Source: JASLMY01 sp965226475 (GTDB taxonomy: Bacteria; Pseudomonadota; Alphaproteobacteria; GCA-2731375). From it: a stretch of 64,000 nucleotides of DNA. How positions within the stretch are numbered: position 1 is the stretch's first letter; each line of letters begins with the position of its first letter. Shown piece after piece: positions 1-11,830 of the stretch. Below the pieces are notes generated by a model. The model did no database searches, was not told the origin of the DNA, and was given only the letters and a program-made list of their open reading frames with translations. The stretch covers positions 1,178,001-1,242,000 of the forward strand of contig CBDDDJ010000004.1 in NCBI GenBank assembly GCA_965226475.1, read 5' to 3'. The position numbers and the translations under genes are program-made.

Positions 1-804
1 GTGCCGATGCTGGACATCATCGTTCAGCTGGCCCAGGTCGCGGTACTGAGCGAGCGGATAAACATCGGCTGCGGCGTCTATTTGGCGCCGCTCCGCCACC
101 CCGTCCTGATGGCGAAGCAGGTGGCCTCGCTCGACCTGCTGTCGGCCGGGCGGCTGATTTTCGGCGTCGGCGTCGGTGGCGAGTTTCCAAACGAATACGC
201 CGCCTGCGGCGTGCCCGTGAACGAACGGGGCGCGCGACTGACGGAATCGATGGAGGTGTTGAAGCGGCTTTGGAGCGGCGAGCCGACGGCATATGACGGC
301 CGTTTCCACAAGTTTCCCGAGGTTCGGATCGAGCCGCCGCCGGCGCGCCCGGGCGGCCCGCCGATCTGGTGCGGCGGGCGGGCCGAGGCCGCGTTGAAGC
401 GGGCCGGCCGCCTGGGCGACGGTTGGTTCCCCTATGTCGTGACGCCGGAGATGTTCGAAGCGGGCCTGGCGACGATCCGCCGCGCGGGCGAGGCGGCGGG
501 CCGCGCCCTCGACGGCTTCGGCCTGGCCGTCAGCCTCTTCTGCCGCATCGACGAGAGCCGCGAGGCCGCCCTCGAGGTCGCGGCGCGCGAACTTTCCGAG
601 CGTTACAAAATGGACTTCCGCCGGGCGACGGAGCGCTACGTCGCCCTCGGCCGGCCGGAGGACGTGGCCGGGAAGATCGCCGAATTCCATCGCCTGGGCG
701 TGCGCCACGTGGTCCTCGACATGGTCTCGCCGGAAGCGGAGCTCGACGAACAGATCGGCCGTTTCGCCGAGGATACGCGTCCCCTCCTGGCCGGATTGGG
801 CTGA
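1..804 (+). CDS. LLM-class flavin-dependent oxidoreductase (5' end outside window)
   Basis: This is a luciferase-like (LLM) TIM-barrel oxidoreductase, a family that uses FMN or F420 and oxidises varied substrates. The substrate here is unknown. The reading frame is open to the first base of the window, and the 267 visible residues are short of the roughly 300-350 usual for the family, so the N-terminus probably lies upstream. Typical features are the segment ASLDLLSAGRLIFGVGVGG near residues 42-60, the IWCGGRAEAALKRAG segment that often contacts the flavin phosphate, and the closing 'ALGRPEDVAGKIAEF' helix. It ends in TGA and is followed by the convergent iolE gene. Confidence 0.85.
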   Translation: MPMLDIIVQLAQVAVLSERINIGCGVYLAPLRHPVLMAKQVASLDLLSAGRLIFGVGVGGEFPNEYAACGVPVNERGARLTESMEVLKRLWSGEPTAYDGRFHKFPEVRIEPPPARPGGPPIWCGGRAEAALKRAGRLGDGWFPYVVTPEMFEAGLATIRRAGEAAGRALDGFGLAVSLFCRIDESREAALEVAARELSERYKMDFRRATERYVALGRPEDVAGKIAEFHRLGVRHVVLDMVSPEAELDEQIGRFAEDTRPLLAGLG

Positions 805-877
805 GGGATCGAAACTGGACCGGCTGACGCGCGCGCGGGCGCGCGGCGTTGCAGGTCGAAAGCTCGCCGGCGCCGGT

Positions 878-1771
878 TCACTCCCCCGTCCGGGCGATGG
901 CGTCGTCGAGGGTCCGCCAGCCGAGGCGGGCGAAGCGCGCGGGCGGCGCCACGGCGGGGTCCTGTTCGGCCTCGACCACCAGCCAGCCGGCATAGCCGGC
1001 GCCGCGCAGCCGGCCGAGAATCGCCGCGAAATCCAGATGACCGTCGCCGGGCACGGTGAAGATGCCGTCGAGCACGGCATCGAGGAAGCTGGAATCGGCC
1101 GCCCGCGCCCGTGCCGAGACCGCCGGCCGGACGTCCTTGCAGTGAACGTGGCCAAGCCGCGCGCCGTGCCGGGCGATGACGGCGTCCGCCGCGCCGCCGG
1201 CCGTATCGAGATGCCCGGTATCGAGCAGAAGCGCCACGTCCGGGCCCGTCGTCGCCATCAACCGGTCGATCTCGTCGGGCGTCTCGACCACCGTGCCGAG
1301 GTGGTGGTGATAGCAAAGCCGGAGGCCCTGGCGGCCCGCCTCGGCCGCCAGGCGGTCGAGCCCCGCCGCGAGTTCCGCCCACTCGAGCGGACCCAGGACG
1401 GGGCGGGTCGAGAGCGGGCGGGCGCGATCGCCCTGGATCGACCCGCTCACCTCGGCGAAGACGAGGGCGCGGCAGCCCATGGCCCGAAGCAGCGCCAGAT
1501 GCGGCCCCATGGCCTCGATCTCCGCGTCCACGCCGCGTTCCAGCAGCCGGGCGCCATGCCAGCCGGAGGCCAGGCGCAAGCCATGGAGCTCCAGCAGGGG
1601 GCGCAGAACCTCGGCCTCGCGCGGAAACTTCCAGCCGAGCTCCACGCCCGCGTAGCCCGCCTCGCGCGCCTCGTCCAGGCAGGTCGAGAGCGGAATGTCG
1701 CCCCTCAGCTCCGGCAGGTCGTCGTTCGACCAGCCCACCGGATTGATCGCCAGCTCGACCTCCCAGGACAT
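878..1771 (-). CDS. iolE: Inosose dehydratase (2-keto-myo-inositol dehydratase)
   Basis: IolE dehydrates 2-keto-myo-inositol (scyllo-inosose) to the trihydroxycyclohexane-dione that IolD hydrolyses. The 297-residue product is a sugar-phosphate isomerase/epimerase-type TIM barrel of normal length. The start INPVGWSNDDLPELRGD is characteristic of IolE, and the metal-binding barrel positions are visible in YHHHLGT, LLLDTGHLD, GHVHCKD and the late VVEAEQD segment. It lies 11 bases downstream of iolD on the same strand, so the two are probably co-transcribed. iolG is divergent from iolD. The other iol genes (B, C, A) are not visible here. Confidence 0.93.
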   Translation of the reverse strand: MSWEVELAINPVGWSNDDLPELRGDIPLSTCLDEAREAGYAGVELGWKFPREAEVLRPLLELHGLRLASGWHGARLLERGVDAEIEAMGPHLALLRAMGCRALVFAEVSGSIQGDRARPLSTRPVLGPLEWAELAAGLDRLAAEAGRQGLRLCYHHHLGTVVETPDEIDRLMATTGPDVALLLDTGHLDTAGGAADAVIARHGARLGHVHCKDVRPAVSARARAADSSFLDAVLDGIFTVPGDGHLDFAAILGRLRGAGYAGWLVVEAEQDPAVAPPARFARLGWRTLDDAIARTGE

Positions 1772-1782
1772 GGGCCCGCGCC

Positions 1783-3627
<1,845 letters not shown>

Positions 3628-3706
3628 CGCATCTCTCCTCCCGTGTTAGGGTCCGGGCCGAGTGTACTGCCGCCTTGCCGGGCGCGGGAAGTGGAGAGAG
3701 AGAGGC

Positions 3707-4699
3707 ATGATCGGGATCGTTCAATTCGGTGCTGGCCGCATCGGCCAAATTCACGCGGGCAACCTGGCGGCCTCCGGCCGGGCCCGGCTGGCCCATGTCG
3801 TCGATGTCGACCAGATCGCCGCCGGCGAACTCGCCGCGCGCCACGGTGCCCTGGCGAGCGACGCGGAAAGCGCCCTCGCCGATCCCGCCGTCGGCGCCGT
3901 GATCATCGCCAGCAGCACCGATACGCACGCCGACCTGATCGAGGCCGCGGCCCGGGCCGGCAAGGCGATCTTCTGCGAGAAGCCGATCGACCTCGACATC
4001 GGCCGGGTCGACGCCTGCCTCGCCGTCGCGCGACGGGCCGGCGTGACGGTGATGGTCGGCTTCAACCGCCGTTTCGATCCCCACATGGCGGCGCTGAAGG
4101 CGGCCCTGGATGCCGGTCGGATCGGCGCCGTGGAGACGGTGATCATCACCAGCCGCGATCCCGGCCCGCCGCCGGCCGACTATTTGAAGCGCTCGGGCGG
4201 CATCTTCCGCGACATGACGATCCACGACTTCGACATGGCGCGCTGGCTGCTGGGGGCGGAACCGGTACGCCTCCATGCGAGCGCCAGCCGCCTGTTCGAT
4301 GCCGGCGCGGCCCAGGCCGGCGATCACGACACCGCCGCCATCACCTGCGTGACCGAGGCGGGCAGGATCGCCGTCATCACCAACAGCCGGCGCGCGGTCT
4401 ATGGCTACGATCAGCGCCTGGAGGTGCTGGGCGCCGGCGGCATGCTGCGGGTCGCCAACCCGACGGAGACGATGCTGGAGGTGACGGACGGCGGCGGCGT
4501 TCTGGCCGACCGGCCGCTCGACTTCTTCCTCGAACGCTACGCCGAGGCCTACCGCCTGGAACTGGAGCACTTCATCGACTGTGCCGTCGACGGCGTGGCG
4601 CCCCGGACCACGGGCGAGGACGGCCGCCGCGCCCTGATGCTGGCAGATGCGGCCTACCGTTCGCTGGACGAAGGGCGGATGGTGGCGGTCGGGGATTGA
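3707..4699 (+). CDS. iolG: Inositol 2-dehydrogenase (Gfo/Idh/MocA family)
   Basis: IolG oxidises myo-inositol to 2-keto-myo-inositol with NAD, the first step of the pathway that iolE and iolD continue. I placed the start at ATG 3707, which follows a purine-rich ribosome site (GGAGAGAGAG) and begins directly with the nucleotide-binding fold. An upstream GTG at 3662 would add a non-homologous leader. The 330 residues show the Rossmann motif GAGRIG at residues 8-13, the CEKP motif at 90-93 whose lysine is catalytic in this family, and MTIHDFDMARW near residue 165-175 with the conserved active-site histidine. Confidence 0.93.
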   Translation: MIGIVQFGAGRIGQIHAGNLAASGRARLAHVVDVDQIAAGELAARHGALASDAESALADPAVGAVIIASSTDTHADLIEAAARAGKAIFCEKPIDLDIGRVDACLAVARRAGVTVMVGFNRRFDPHMAALKAALDAGRIGAVETVIITSRDPGPPPADYLKRSGGIFRDMTIHDFDMARWLLGAEPVRLHASASRLFDAGAAQAGDHDTAAITCVTEAGRIAVITNSRRAVYGYDQRLEVLGAGGMLRVANPTETMLEVTDGGGVLADRPLDFFLERYAEAYRLELEHFIDCAVDGVAPRTTGEDGRRALMLADAAYRSLDEGRMVAVGD

Positions 4700-4734
4700 T
4701 GCCGACCGGCGCCGGGTGGGTCTCGTTACCGGTT

Positions 4735-4880
4735 GTCTGGCGTTCAGACGCCACGCGGGCTTTACCTCGCCATTTGGCAAGCGCGACCGCGCGCCCGAGC
4801 TTATGCGAGGAAAAGCCCGCGTGGCGCTTGAACGCCATACTATCGGCCATGAGTTTCACTCATTGCCGATAGGTACTACT
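4735..4880. repeat. REP-like palindromic repeat, copy 1
   Basis: The arms 4740-4770 and 4805-4835 are nearly perfect inverted repeats of about 31 bases (core ACGCGGGCTTT/AAAGCCCGCGT). The sequence just outside them (CATTGCCGATAG, GAGTTTCACTC) is also recognisable in a second copy at about 48475-48560, read in the opposite orientation. The shared core reads TTCAAGCGCCAYGCGGGC on one strand. The element lies between the convergent ends of iolG and the methyltransferase gene, where it could also act as a transcription end. Confidence 0.65.
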
Positions 4881-4948
4881 CGCCCGCGCGGTCGCCATGA
4901 GGCCCTTTCAAACTTTCCGCCGGCGGCCGGGCCTTTCCTCGATCGGCA

Positions 4949-5590
4949 TCACGCGGAGATCGCGCGCCGGGCGTGGACCATGATCATGGGGTCCACGACG
5001 CCCGGCTCGCCTTCGATCAGGGCCTCGGTTCCGATCGCCTCGAAGCCGCCGGCCCGTTCGAGGTAGTGCTCGACCAGGCGCCCGCGCTCGTCGTCGCCGA
5101 GGCCGCGCCAGAGCAGCACCGCCTTGGTCGGGAACATCCGGTTGGAAAAGGAGATCAAGAACGGCGCCCCCGGCCGCAGCACCCTGGCGACGTCCGCGAA
5201 GACCTCGACCGGCCGGGTCAGATACTGCACCGACACGGTCAGCAGGCAGGCGCCGAAGCGGCCGTCGGCGAACGGCAGCCGTGGCGTCCTGTTCAGATTG
5301 TGCACGACATGCGCGCTCAGCTGCTCGTTGGCGGCGAGTTCCTCGCCGTTGAGGCCGAGACCGACCACCGAGGCGCGCGGCGGGTCTGGCGGCAGGTGCG
5401 AATAGCGGCTCGACATCAGGTCCAGCACCTCGCCGTCGGGGGGCAAGGTCGCGGCGAGGAATTGCGCCAGCGCCGCCCGGGCGTCGTCGTCGATATGGGC
5501 CACATGGCGCGCCATCGCGTAGAACCGTTCGTCCTCGCTTTCGTCGAGACGCTGGAAATGCTCGGGTGGGAATGGCGGAGCCTGGGGCAT
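4949..5590 (-). CDS. Class I SAM-dependent methyltransferase
   Basis: The product is a predicted SAM-dependent methyltransferase of the methyltransferase-11 type with an unknown acceptor. I chose ATG 5590 (MPQAPPFPPEHFQ) because the longer upstream frame is arginine-rich and unlike the family. That gives 213 residues. A motif I equivalent is present but altered (VLDLMSSRYSHLP where VLDLGCGTG is usual). The post-I acidic residue is replaced by VVGLGLNGEEL, and motif IV is CLLTVSVQYLTRPVEVFADVARVLRPG. This subgroup with DLMSS instead of the glycine loop is widespread in proteobacteria, so the gene is probably intact rather than degraded. Confidence 0.75.
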   Translation of the reverse strand: MPQAPPFPPEHFQRLDESEDERFYAMARHVAHIDDDARAALAQFLAATLPPDGEVLDLMSSRYSHLPPDPPRASVVGLGLNGEELAANEQLSAHVVHNLNRTPRLPFADGRFGACLLTVSVQYLTRPVEVFADVARVLRPGAPFLISFSNRMFPTKAVLLWRGLGDDERGRLVEHYLERAGGFEAIGTEALIEGEPGVVDPMIMVHARRAISA

Positions 5591-5679
5591 GGGCGGCGTG
5601 CGTTGCGGCGAGATCCGGGAGCGCCGACTATACGACGCCCGCGCCTCACCCCGCCATCCCGCGGGGGGCCGTTGGAGGC

Positions 5680-5845
5680 GTTTCGCGCCCGCTGGCCCGA
5701 GCGCGGTGAGTGGATGGCCCGCGCCCACCGTGAACACGGCCACGCGCGGAGCGCCATCGCCGCCGCGGCGGAACCGCGCTATTCCTCGGTCTCCCGGATC
5801 ATAAAGGCCTGCGAAGAGGCGCCGAATTCAAGATTCAAGACCTGA
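5680..5845 (+). pseudogene. Possible C-terminal remnant of a REP-associated (Y1-type) transposase
   Basis: In the 308-base gap between the methyltransferase and decarboxylase genes, one forward frame reads like the C-terminal helix-turn-helix tail of RAYT-like Y1 transposases: AHREHGHARSAIAAAAE, then YSSVSRIIK, ending NSRFKT and TGA. No upstream catalytic domain is left. The call rests on a short resemblance only. The remainder of the gap holds nothing I recognise. Confidence 0.3.
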
Positions 5846-5898
5846 CCCCAGGTTGTTTATGCGGTAGGGAGTTGCGAGACCCGATCCCGGTCCCCGCG

Positions 5899-7263
5899 CT
5901 AACCGCCGCCCGCGACCTCGCGGGCGAGCCGGGTGATGGCGGCGAGGGCGAGGTCGATGTCGCCCGCCGTCGTCGCCCAGGAGGAGATGCTGATCCGCAT
6001 CGCCGTCCGGCCCCGCCAGACCGTGCCACCGCACCAACAGGTGCCGTCCGCCTGCACGGCGGCAATGACCTCGCGGGTCTCTTCCGGGGTGCCGAAGGAG
6101 ACCATGACCTGATTGAGGGCGACCTCGTTCAAGACCTCGAAGCCCGCCGCCGCCAGTCCCTCGGCCATGCGCCGGGCGTGGGCGCAACAGCGCTCGACCA
6201 AGTCCGCGAGACCGGTCCGCCCGAGCGACTTCAGCGCGGCCCAGACCTCGAGGCTTCGCATCCGCCGGCTGCATTCGGGGGTGTAATCGAAGGGATCGCG
6301 CGCCGCGTCCGCCGGCAGGTAGGCGGCGCCGACGCGCATCGCGCCGCTCAGCGCCTCGCGCCGGGCGACGAGCGCGATGCCGCAGTCGTAGGGCAGGTTC
6401 AGCCATTTGTGGCCGTCCACCGCCCAGCTGTCCGACGCCTCGTAACCCTCGGCGAGCGCGGCCGTCGCCGGGGACGAGCGGGCCCAGAGGCCGAAGGCGC
6501 CGTCGACATGGACCCAGGCGCCGGCCGCCTTGGCCCGGGGGATGATGTTGGGGGCCGGGTCGAGGGCGCCGCTATTCACGTTGCCCGCCTGCAGACAAAG
6601 GATGGTCGGGCCCAGAATCGCCGGCAGCGCGTCGGCCCGCATCCGGCCCTGGCCGTCGGCCGGTACCCTCGCCACCCGCTCGGCCCCGAAGCCGACCAGG
6701 CGCAGCGCCTTCAACAACGAGGCATGGACCTCGTCGCCGACGATCACCCGGACCTCGGGCGCGCCGAACAGGCCTTGCCCCTCGACGTCCCAGCCGACAT
6801 CCGCCAGCACCGCGTGGCGCGCCGCCGCGAGGCCGGTGAAATTGGCCATGGTCGCCCCGGTGACCAGCGAGCCGGCGGTGCCCGCCGGCAGGCGGAGGGC
6901 ATCGACCAGCCAGTCGAGGGCGATCGCCTCCAACTTGGCGCCCAAGGGAGACGAGGCGGTCGAGAAGGCGTTCTGGTCCCAGACGGACGCCAGCCAGTTG
7001 CCGGCGAGCGCCGCCGGCAGCGCGCCGCCGGTGACGAAGCCGAAATAGCGCGGGCCGGCCGAGGCGATCGTCGCCGGCGCCCCCAGACGGTCCATCAGGT
7101 CGATCACCGCCCCGTCCGCCATGCCGTCTTCGGGCAGCGCGCCGCCCAGCTGGTCGACGGCGGCCAGCGCCTCCTCGGACGGCGCCACCGCGCAATTCGC
7201 CAGCCCCGCCAAATAACGGCTGGCCCGCGCCGTGGTCTCTCGCAGCAACTCGTCGTCGATCAT
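5899..7263 (-). CDS. PLP-dependent group II decarboxylase / aminotransferase-class V-like enzyme
   Basis: This is a pyridoxal-phosphate enzyme of the group II amino-acid decarboxylase family (aromatic amino acid / glutamate decarboxylase fold). ATG 7263 is chosen because the family homology starts there (MIDDELLRETTARAS) and the longer frame upstream is proline/arginine-rich. The 454 residues contain the PLP-ring motif VHVDGAFGLWAR, the Schiff-base lysine motif DSWAVDGHKWLNLPYDCG with Lys in HKW, and the GPRYFGFVTGGALP entry motif. The substrate cannot be read from the sequence. The gene is divergent from the broken cyclase gene, with 116 bases between starts. Confidence 0.85.
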   Translation of the reverse strand: MIDDELLRETTARASRYLAGLANCAVAPSEEALAAVDQLGGALPEDGMADGAVIDLMDRLGAPATIASAGPRYFGFVTGGALPAALAGNWLASVWDQNAFSTASSPLGAKLEAIALDWLVDALRLPAGTAGSLVTGATMANFTGLAAARHAVLADVGWDVEGQGLFGAPEVRVIVGDEVHASLLKALRLVGFGAERVARVPADGQGRMRADALPAILGPTILCLQAGNVNSGALDPAPNIIPRAKAAGAWVHVDGAFGLWARSSPATAALAEGYEASDSWAVDGHKWLNLPYDCGIALVARREALSGAMRVGAAYLPADAARDPFDYTPECSRRMRSLEVWAALKSLGRTGLADLVERCCAHARRMAEGLAAAGFEVLNEVALNQVMVSFGTPEETREVIAAVQADGTCWCGGTVWRGRTAMRISISSWATTAGDIDLALAAITRLAREVAGGG

Positions 7264-7379
7264 CGACACCCCCACCGGCGGATCGCGGCCCCCGCGTCGC
7301 GGCGCACCAAACCATATGCCCTGGATCGCGGCGTCGTGTCGCCCTAATCTTCCACGGGTGGGAAACGGCTGGAGCGACG

Positions 7380-10300
7380 ATGATCCTGGACGTGCAACTG
7401 TGGCTCGAGGACCTGGGCCTCGAGGACTATGGCGAGGCCTTCGCCCGCAACGACGTCGACGGCGAATTGCTGCCGCGGCTGACCGGCGAGGAGCTGCGCG
7501 AGATCGGCGTCCACTCGGTCGGCCATCGCCGCCGCCTGCTGGAGGCGATCCGGGAGCTGGCGGCGGTCGCGCCGTCCACGGTGGTGGAGGACGACGATTC
7601 GGCGACCGCGTCACGGCGCCAGGTGACGGTGCTGTTCGCCGACATCTCGGGCTTCACCGAAATGTCTGGCCGCCATGACGCGGAGGAGGTGCATGCCCGC
7701 CTCAACGCCTTTTTCGCCGCGGCCGACGAGATCGTCGCCGACCATGGCGGCCGCATCGACAAGCATATCGGCGACGCGGTGATGGCGGTGTTCGGCGCGC
7801 CGGTCGCCCACACGGACGATCCGGAGCGGGCGCTGCGCGCCGCCCGCGCGATCCACGAGGCGGTCTCCCGCCTGGAGCCGCCGCTCGACGTGCACGTCGG
7901 CGTCGCCTCCGGCCAGGTATTGGCCAGCAGCACCGGCAGCGCGGCGCATGTCGAATACACCGTCACCGGGGAAAGCGTGAACCTCGCCGACCGCCTCACC
8001 GACCAGGCGGCGCCGGGGGAGACCCTGGTCTCGCCGGCGGTGCGCCGCGCTCTGGGCGATCGTTTCATCGGCGCCAATCTGGGCCCGCGCGAGATCTAGG
8101 GCCTGGCGACGCCCATCGCCGTCTGGCGGCTCGATGCCATCGCCACCCCGGCGGACCAGAACCCGCACAGCTTCGTCGGCCGCGCGCGGGAGAAGCGGCT
8201 TTTCACCAACGCCATGGACGGCTGCCTCGAAAGCGGCACCGGCGAGACCTTGGTGCTTCGGGGCGAGGCGGGGATCGGCAAGACCCGCCTGCTGGCGGAG
8301 TTCGTGGAGCACGCGCGGCGCCGCGACGTCGCCGTCTACACCAGCCTGGTGCTCGATTTCGGCGCCGCCAAGGGTCAGGACGTGATGCCGGCCCTGGTGC
8401 GGAGCCTGCTGGGCCTGACGCAGGGCGGCGGCGAGGCCGAGCGGGCCGATGCGGCGAGCGAGGCGATCGGGGCCGGCCTCGTCGCGGAAGAGGACCGGTC
8501 GCATCTCAACTATCTGCTGGACTTGCCCCAGCCCGAGGACCTGGAGCAGCTCTACCAGGCGATGGACAACGAGGCCCGGACGCGCGGCCGGCGGGGCGTC
8601 GTCGCCGCGCTGATCCGGGCGCGGGCGGAGGAGCGGCCGCTGGTGCTGGCGATCGAGGACATCCACTGGTCGACGCCCGAGGTGCTGCCCTATCTGGCCC
8701 AGATCGTCACCTGCGTCGCCGAGTGTCCGGCGTTGCTGCTGATGACCACCCGGATCGAGGGCGATCCGCTGGACGAGGTGCGCCGCGCCGCGGGCCGCGG
8801 CACGGTGGTGATGACGGTGGACCTCGGCCCGCTCCGCGCCGAGGAGGCCGCCAGGCTGGCCCGGGTTTTCGGCGCCGACGAACGGGTGGCGGAAACCTGC
8901 GTCGCGCGCGCCGGCGGCAATCCCCTGTTCCTGGAACAGCTGGTTCGCAACGCCGACGAGGTCGGAGAGGAGGATATTCCGGGAACGCTCCAGGGGATCG
9001 TGCAGGCCCGGCTCGACGTCATCCCGCGGGCCGACCGCCAGGCGATCCGGGCGGCCGCGATCCTCGGCCAGCGCTTCGGTCTCGACGCGCTGGCCTTCCT
9101 CCTCGGAGTGCGGGACTACGATCCCTCGAACCTGTTGCGCGCCGCGCTGATCCGCCCCGCCGGACCCAACTTCCATTTCGCCCACGCGCTCATTCGCGAC
9201 GCCACCTATGAATCGATCGTCCGTCCGCTTCGCGCCGAGCTGCATGTCCGGGCGGCCGAGTGGTTCCACGATCTGGACCCGACGCTCCACGCCGAACACC
9301 TGCTGATGGCCGACGACCGCCGGGCGGCCGACGCCTTCCTGCGCGCGGCCCGGCACGACGCCGAGACCTTTCGGGTGGATCAGGCCCTGTCGTTGATCGA
9401 CCGGGCCCTGGTGCTCGATTGCGAACCGGCCACCAGCTTCGAGCTCATCTGCCTCGACGGCGATCTGCTCGCCGCCACCGGCCGCTCGGCCGAGGCGCTG
9501 GACGTCTTCGGCGAGGCGACGGCGATGGCGCGGGGCGACGAGGCCGTGGTCCGCGCCCATTTCGGCCATGCCCAGGCGGCCCGGCTCGCCAGCCTGCACG
9601 AGGCGGCGCTGCAAAGCCTCGAGGTCGCGGAAGCGGCCGCGAACCGGCTGGACGCGACTGGAGACATCGCCAACATCCACTACATCCGGGGCAACATCTA
9701 TTTCCCCCTCGGGCGGATCGACGACTGCCTCGAGAGCTGCGAGCTGGCGATCGGCGCGGCGCGCCGGGCCGGCTCCAACCGCCTCCTGGTGGGCGCGCTT
9801 TCCAACTTCGGCGACGCCAACTACCTGCGCGGACGCATGGCGACGGCGCGCGACGACTATACCCGCGCGATCGACCTCGCCCGCGCGCACGGGCTGCCGC
9901 GCGACCTGGCGGCCAACCTGCACAACCGCGGCCCGGCGCACCTCTTCTGCGGCAACCTCGCCGACGCCGTCACCGACTGCGAGGAATCGGCGCGGCTCGC
10001 GCGGCGCCTGTCGATCCCGCTCACCGAGGCGGTGGCGCTCGGCTGCATGACCTGGGCGTTAATCCAGCGCGATGAGCTGGAGCGCGCGGAGGAGGCGATC
10101 GGCCGGTCGCACGAGCTCAGCCTGCGCATCGGCGCCCGCCGTTTCGAGGGCTGGTTCCAATCGGTATTCGCCCGGGTTCGCTTCTTTCTCGGCGACCGGG
10201 AGGGCGCGCGACGGCTGGCCGGGGCGGCGGTCGAGACGGCGTTGGCGCACTCCCGCCACTTCGCCGCGCCCAAGTGCCTCTCGCTGCTGGCGCGCCTGAC

Positions 10301-10650
10301 GGACGATGCCGGCGAACAGACCCGGCTGCTGGAACAAGGCGCGGAAATCCTGGGCCGAGGGATGTGTCGGCCACAATCACTTCTTCTTTTATCCCGACGC
10401 CATGGAGGTCATGCAGCACCAGCGGCGCTGGGACGAGATTGAGCGTTATGCCGACGCGCTGGAGGATTTCACCCGGGCGGAACCCCTGGGGGGAATCGAC
10501 TTCATCTTGCGCCGCGCCCGCTTGGCGGCGAAGCTCGGACGGGGCGAGGCGGACAGGTCCGAGCTCGAGGCGCTGTTGGAGGAGGCACGGGCCCGCGATT
10601 TCACGCGACAGGCGCGCCTGCTGGTGGAACTTCGCGAGGAGAACGGATGA
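7380..10650 (+). pseudogene. SAM-cyclase-AAA-TPR signalling protein, broken by an amber stop and a frameshift
   Basis: The ancestral protein has a SAM domain (residues 1-65, WLEDLGLEDYGEAFARNDVD), a class III adenylate/guanylate cyclase domain (VTVLFADISGFTEMSG with the metal Asp, HIGDAVMAVFGAP, VGVASGQVLAS), an AAA_16 ATPase (LRGEAGIGKTRLL P-loop) and C-terminal TPR-like repeats. An in-frame TAG at 8097-8099 sits where homologues usually carry a lysine (REI-stop-GLATPIAVWRLD). The same frame then continues through 8100-8214 without interruption. Near 10355 the frame shifts by one base: the true C-terminus (CVGHNHFFFYPDAMEV...) is read in the next frame to 10650. A truncated SAM-cyclase of 239 residues could still be made. 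Confidence 0.85.
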
Positions 10651-11722
10651 TGGCACCGAACGACGCCAGGGCGCCGATATCGCACCCCTCGGTCTGGACC
10701 GGGGCCGAGATGACGGCGAAGCGCGGCGCGTGGCTGCTGGCGCTCGGGCGCGAGGAGGTGGCGGAGATCGAGGCGGTGGTGATGCCGCTGGCCGAGGCGG
10801 GCACCGACCCGATCGAACTCGGGCGCGGTGATTTCCCCTGGCCGGTCCTGGCGCCCCGACTGAAGGACGCGCGGCGCGAGATCCTGCACGGGCGCGGTTT
10901 CGTCCAGTTTCGCGGCCTGCCGGTGGCGCGGCTGGGCCGGCGGGGCGCGGCGCTCGCCTTCTGGGGGATCGGCCGGCACCTGGGCGACGAGGTCGCCTCG
11001 CAGAACGCCGCCGGCCACCTGCTGGGCCACATCAGCGACCTCGGACAGTCGCGCGCCAACCCAGCCAGCGGGGCCCCTATTCGGCCGAGACCATTCCCTA
11101 TCACGTCGACTGCGCGGATATCGCCGGACTTCTGTGCCTGCACCCCGCCAAACGTGGCGGGGAAAGTCTGATCGCCTCTTCCGCCGCCGTCTACAACGCG
11201 ATCCTGGCCCGCCGACCGGACTTGGCGGCGGCGCTGGAGGCGCCCGTTTATCGCGACCGCCGCGACGAGATCCCGCCCGGCAAGGACCCCTGGTACGCGA
11301 TCCCCGTCTTCAACCGCCACGACGGGCTGCTCTCCACCACGATCGAGCCGACCTATATCGGCTCCGTCCCGCGCCACTTCGCCGGCCGCGATCCCAACAG
11401 CGCGGCCCAGGTCGAGGGCGTGGCGATGGTGGGCGAGGTCGCGGACGAACTCCGCCTCGACATCCCTTTCCAGGTGGGCGACATGCAGTTCCTCAACAAC
11501 CATGCGATTCTGCACTCGCGCCTCGCCTTCGAGGACCACGCGGAGCAGGACAAGCGCCGCCATCTGCTGCGCCTCTGGCTCCTGTGCCACGACGGCCGCC
11601 CGCTGCCCGAGGTCTATTACCAGCGCCACGGCACGCTTCGGACGGTTCGGCGCCCGGGCGGCATCGTCGGCCCGGACACGGTGTTGCACTGCCCGCTGGA
11701 GCCCGAGTGGCATCTGGGGTGA
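10647..11722 (+). pseudogene. TauD/TfdA-type Fe(II)/2-oxoglutarate dioxygenase, frameshifted
   Basis: This gene overlaps the stop of the cyclase gene by ATGA, so the two were translationally coupled. The first frame covers the N-terminal part to about 11070 (DARREILHGRGFVQFRGLPV, HISDLGQ). A frame change of net -1 then moves the reading into the frame that gives PYSAETIPYHVDCADIAGLL and continues to the stop at 11722. The iron-binding HxD (HVD) is in that joined region, and the distal His/Arg region is RRHLLRLWLLCHDGR. The substrate is unknown. If the shift is a sequencing error the gene would encode about 357 residues. Confidence 0.8.
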
Positions 11723-11830
11723 GCGGGCGAAGACCTTTCGGCGCTGTCCAAAATAAAGTCCGAGAGACGGACGTGTGGATTGCCTTCCTGGGCAGCCGGG
11801 ATCCTCGGCGCGAAACGATCAACCCGGAGC

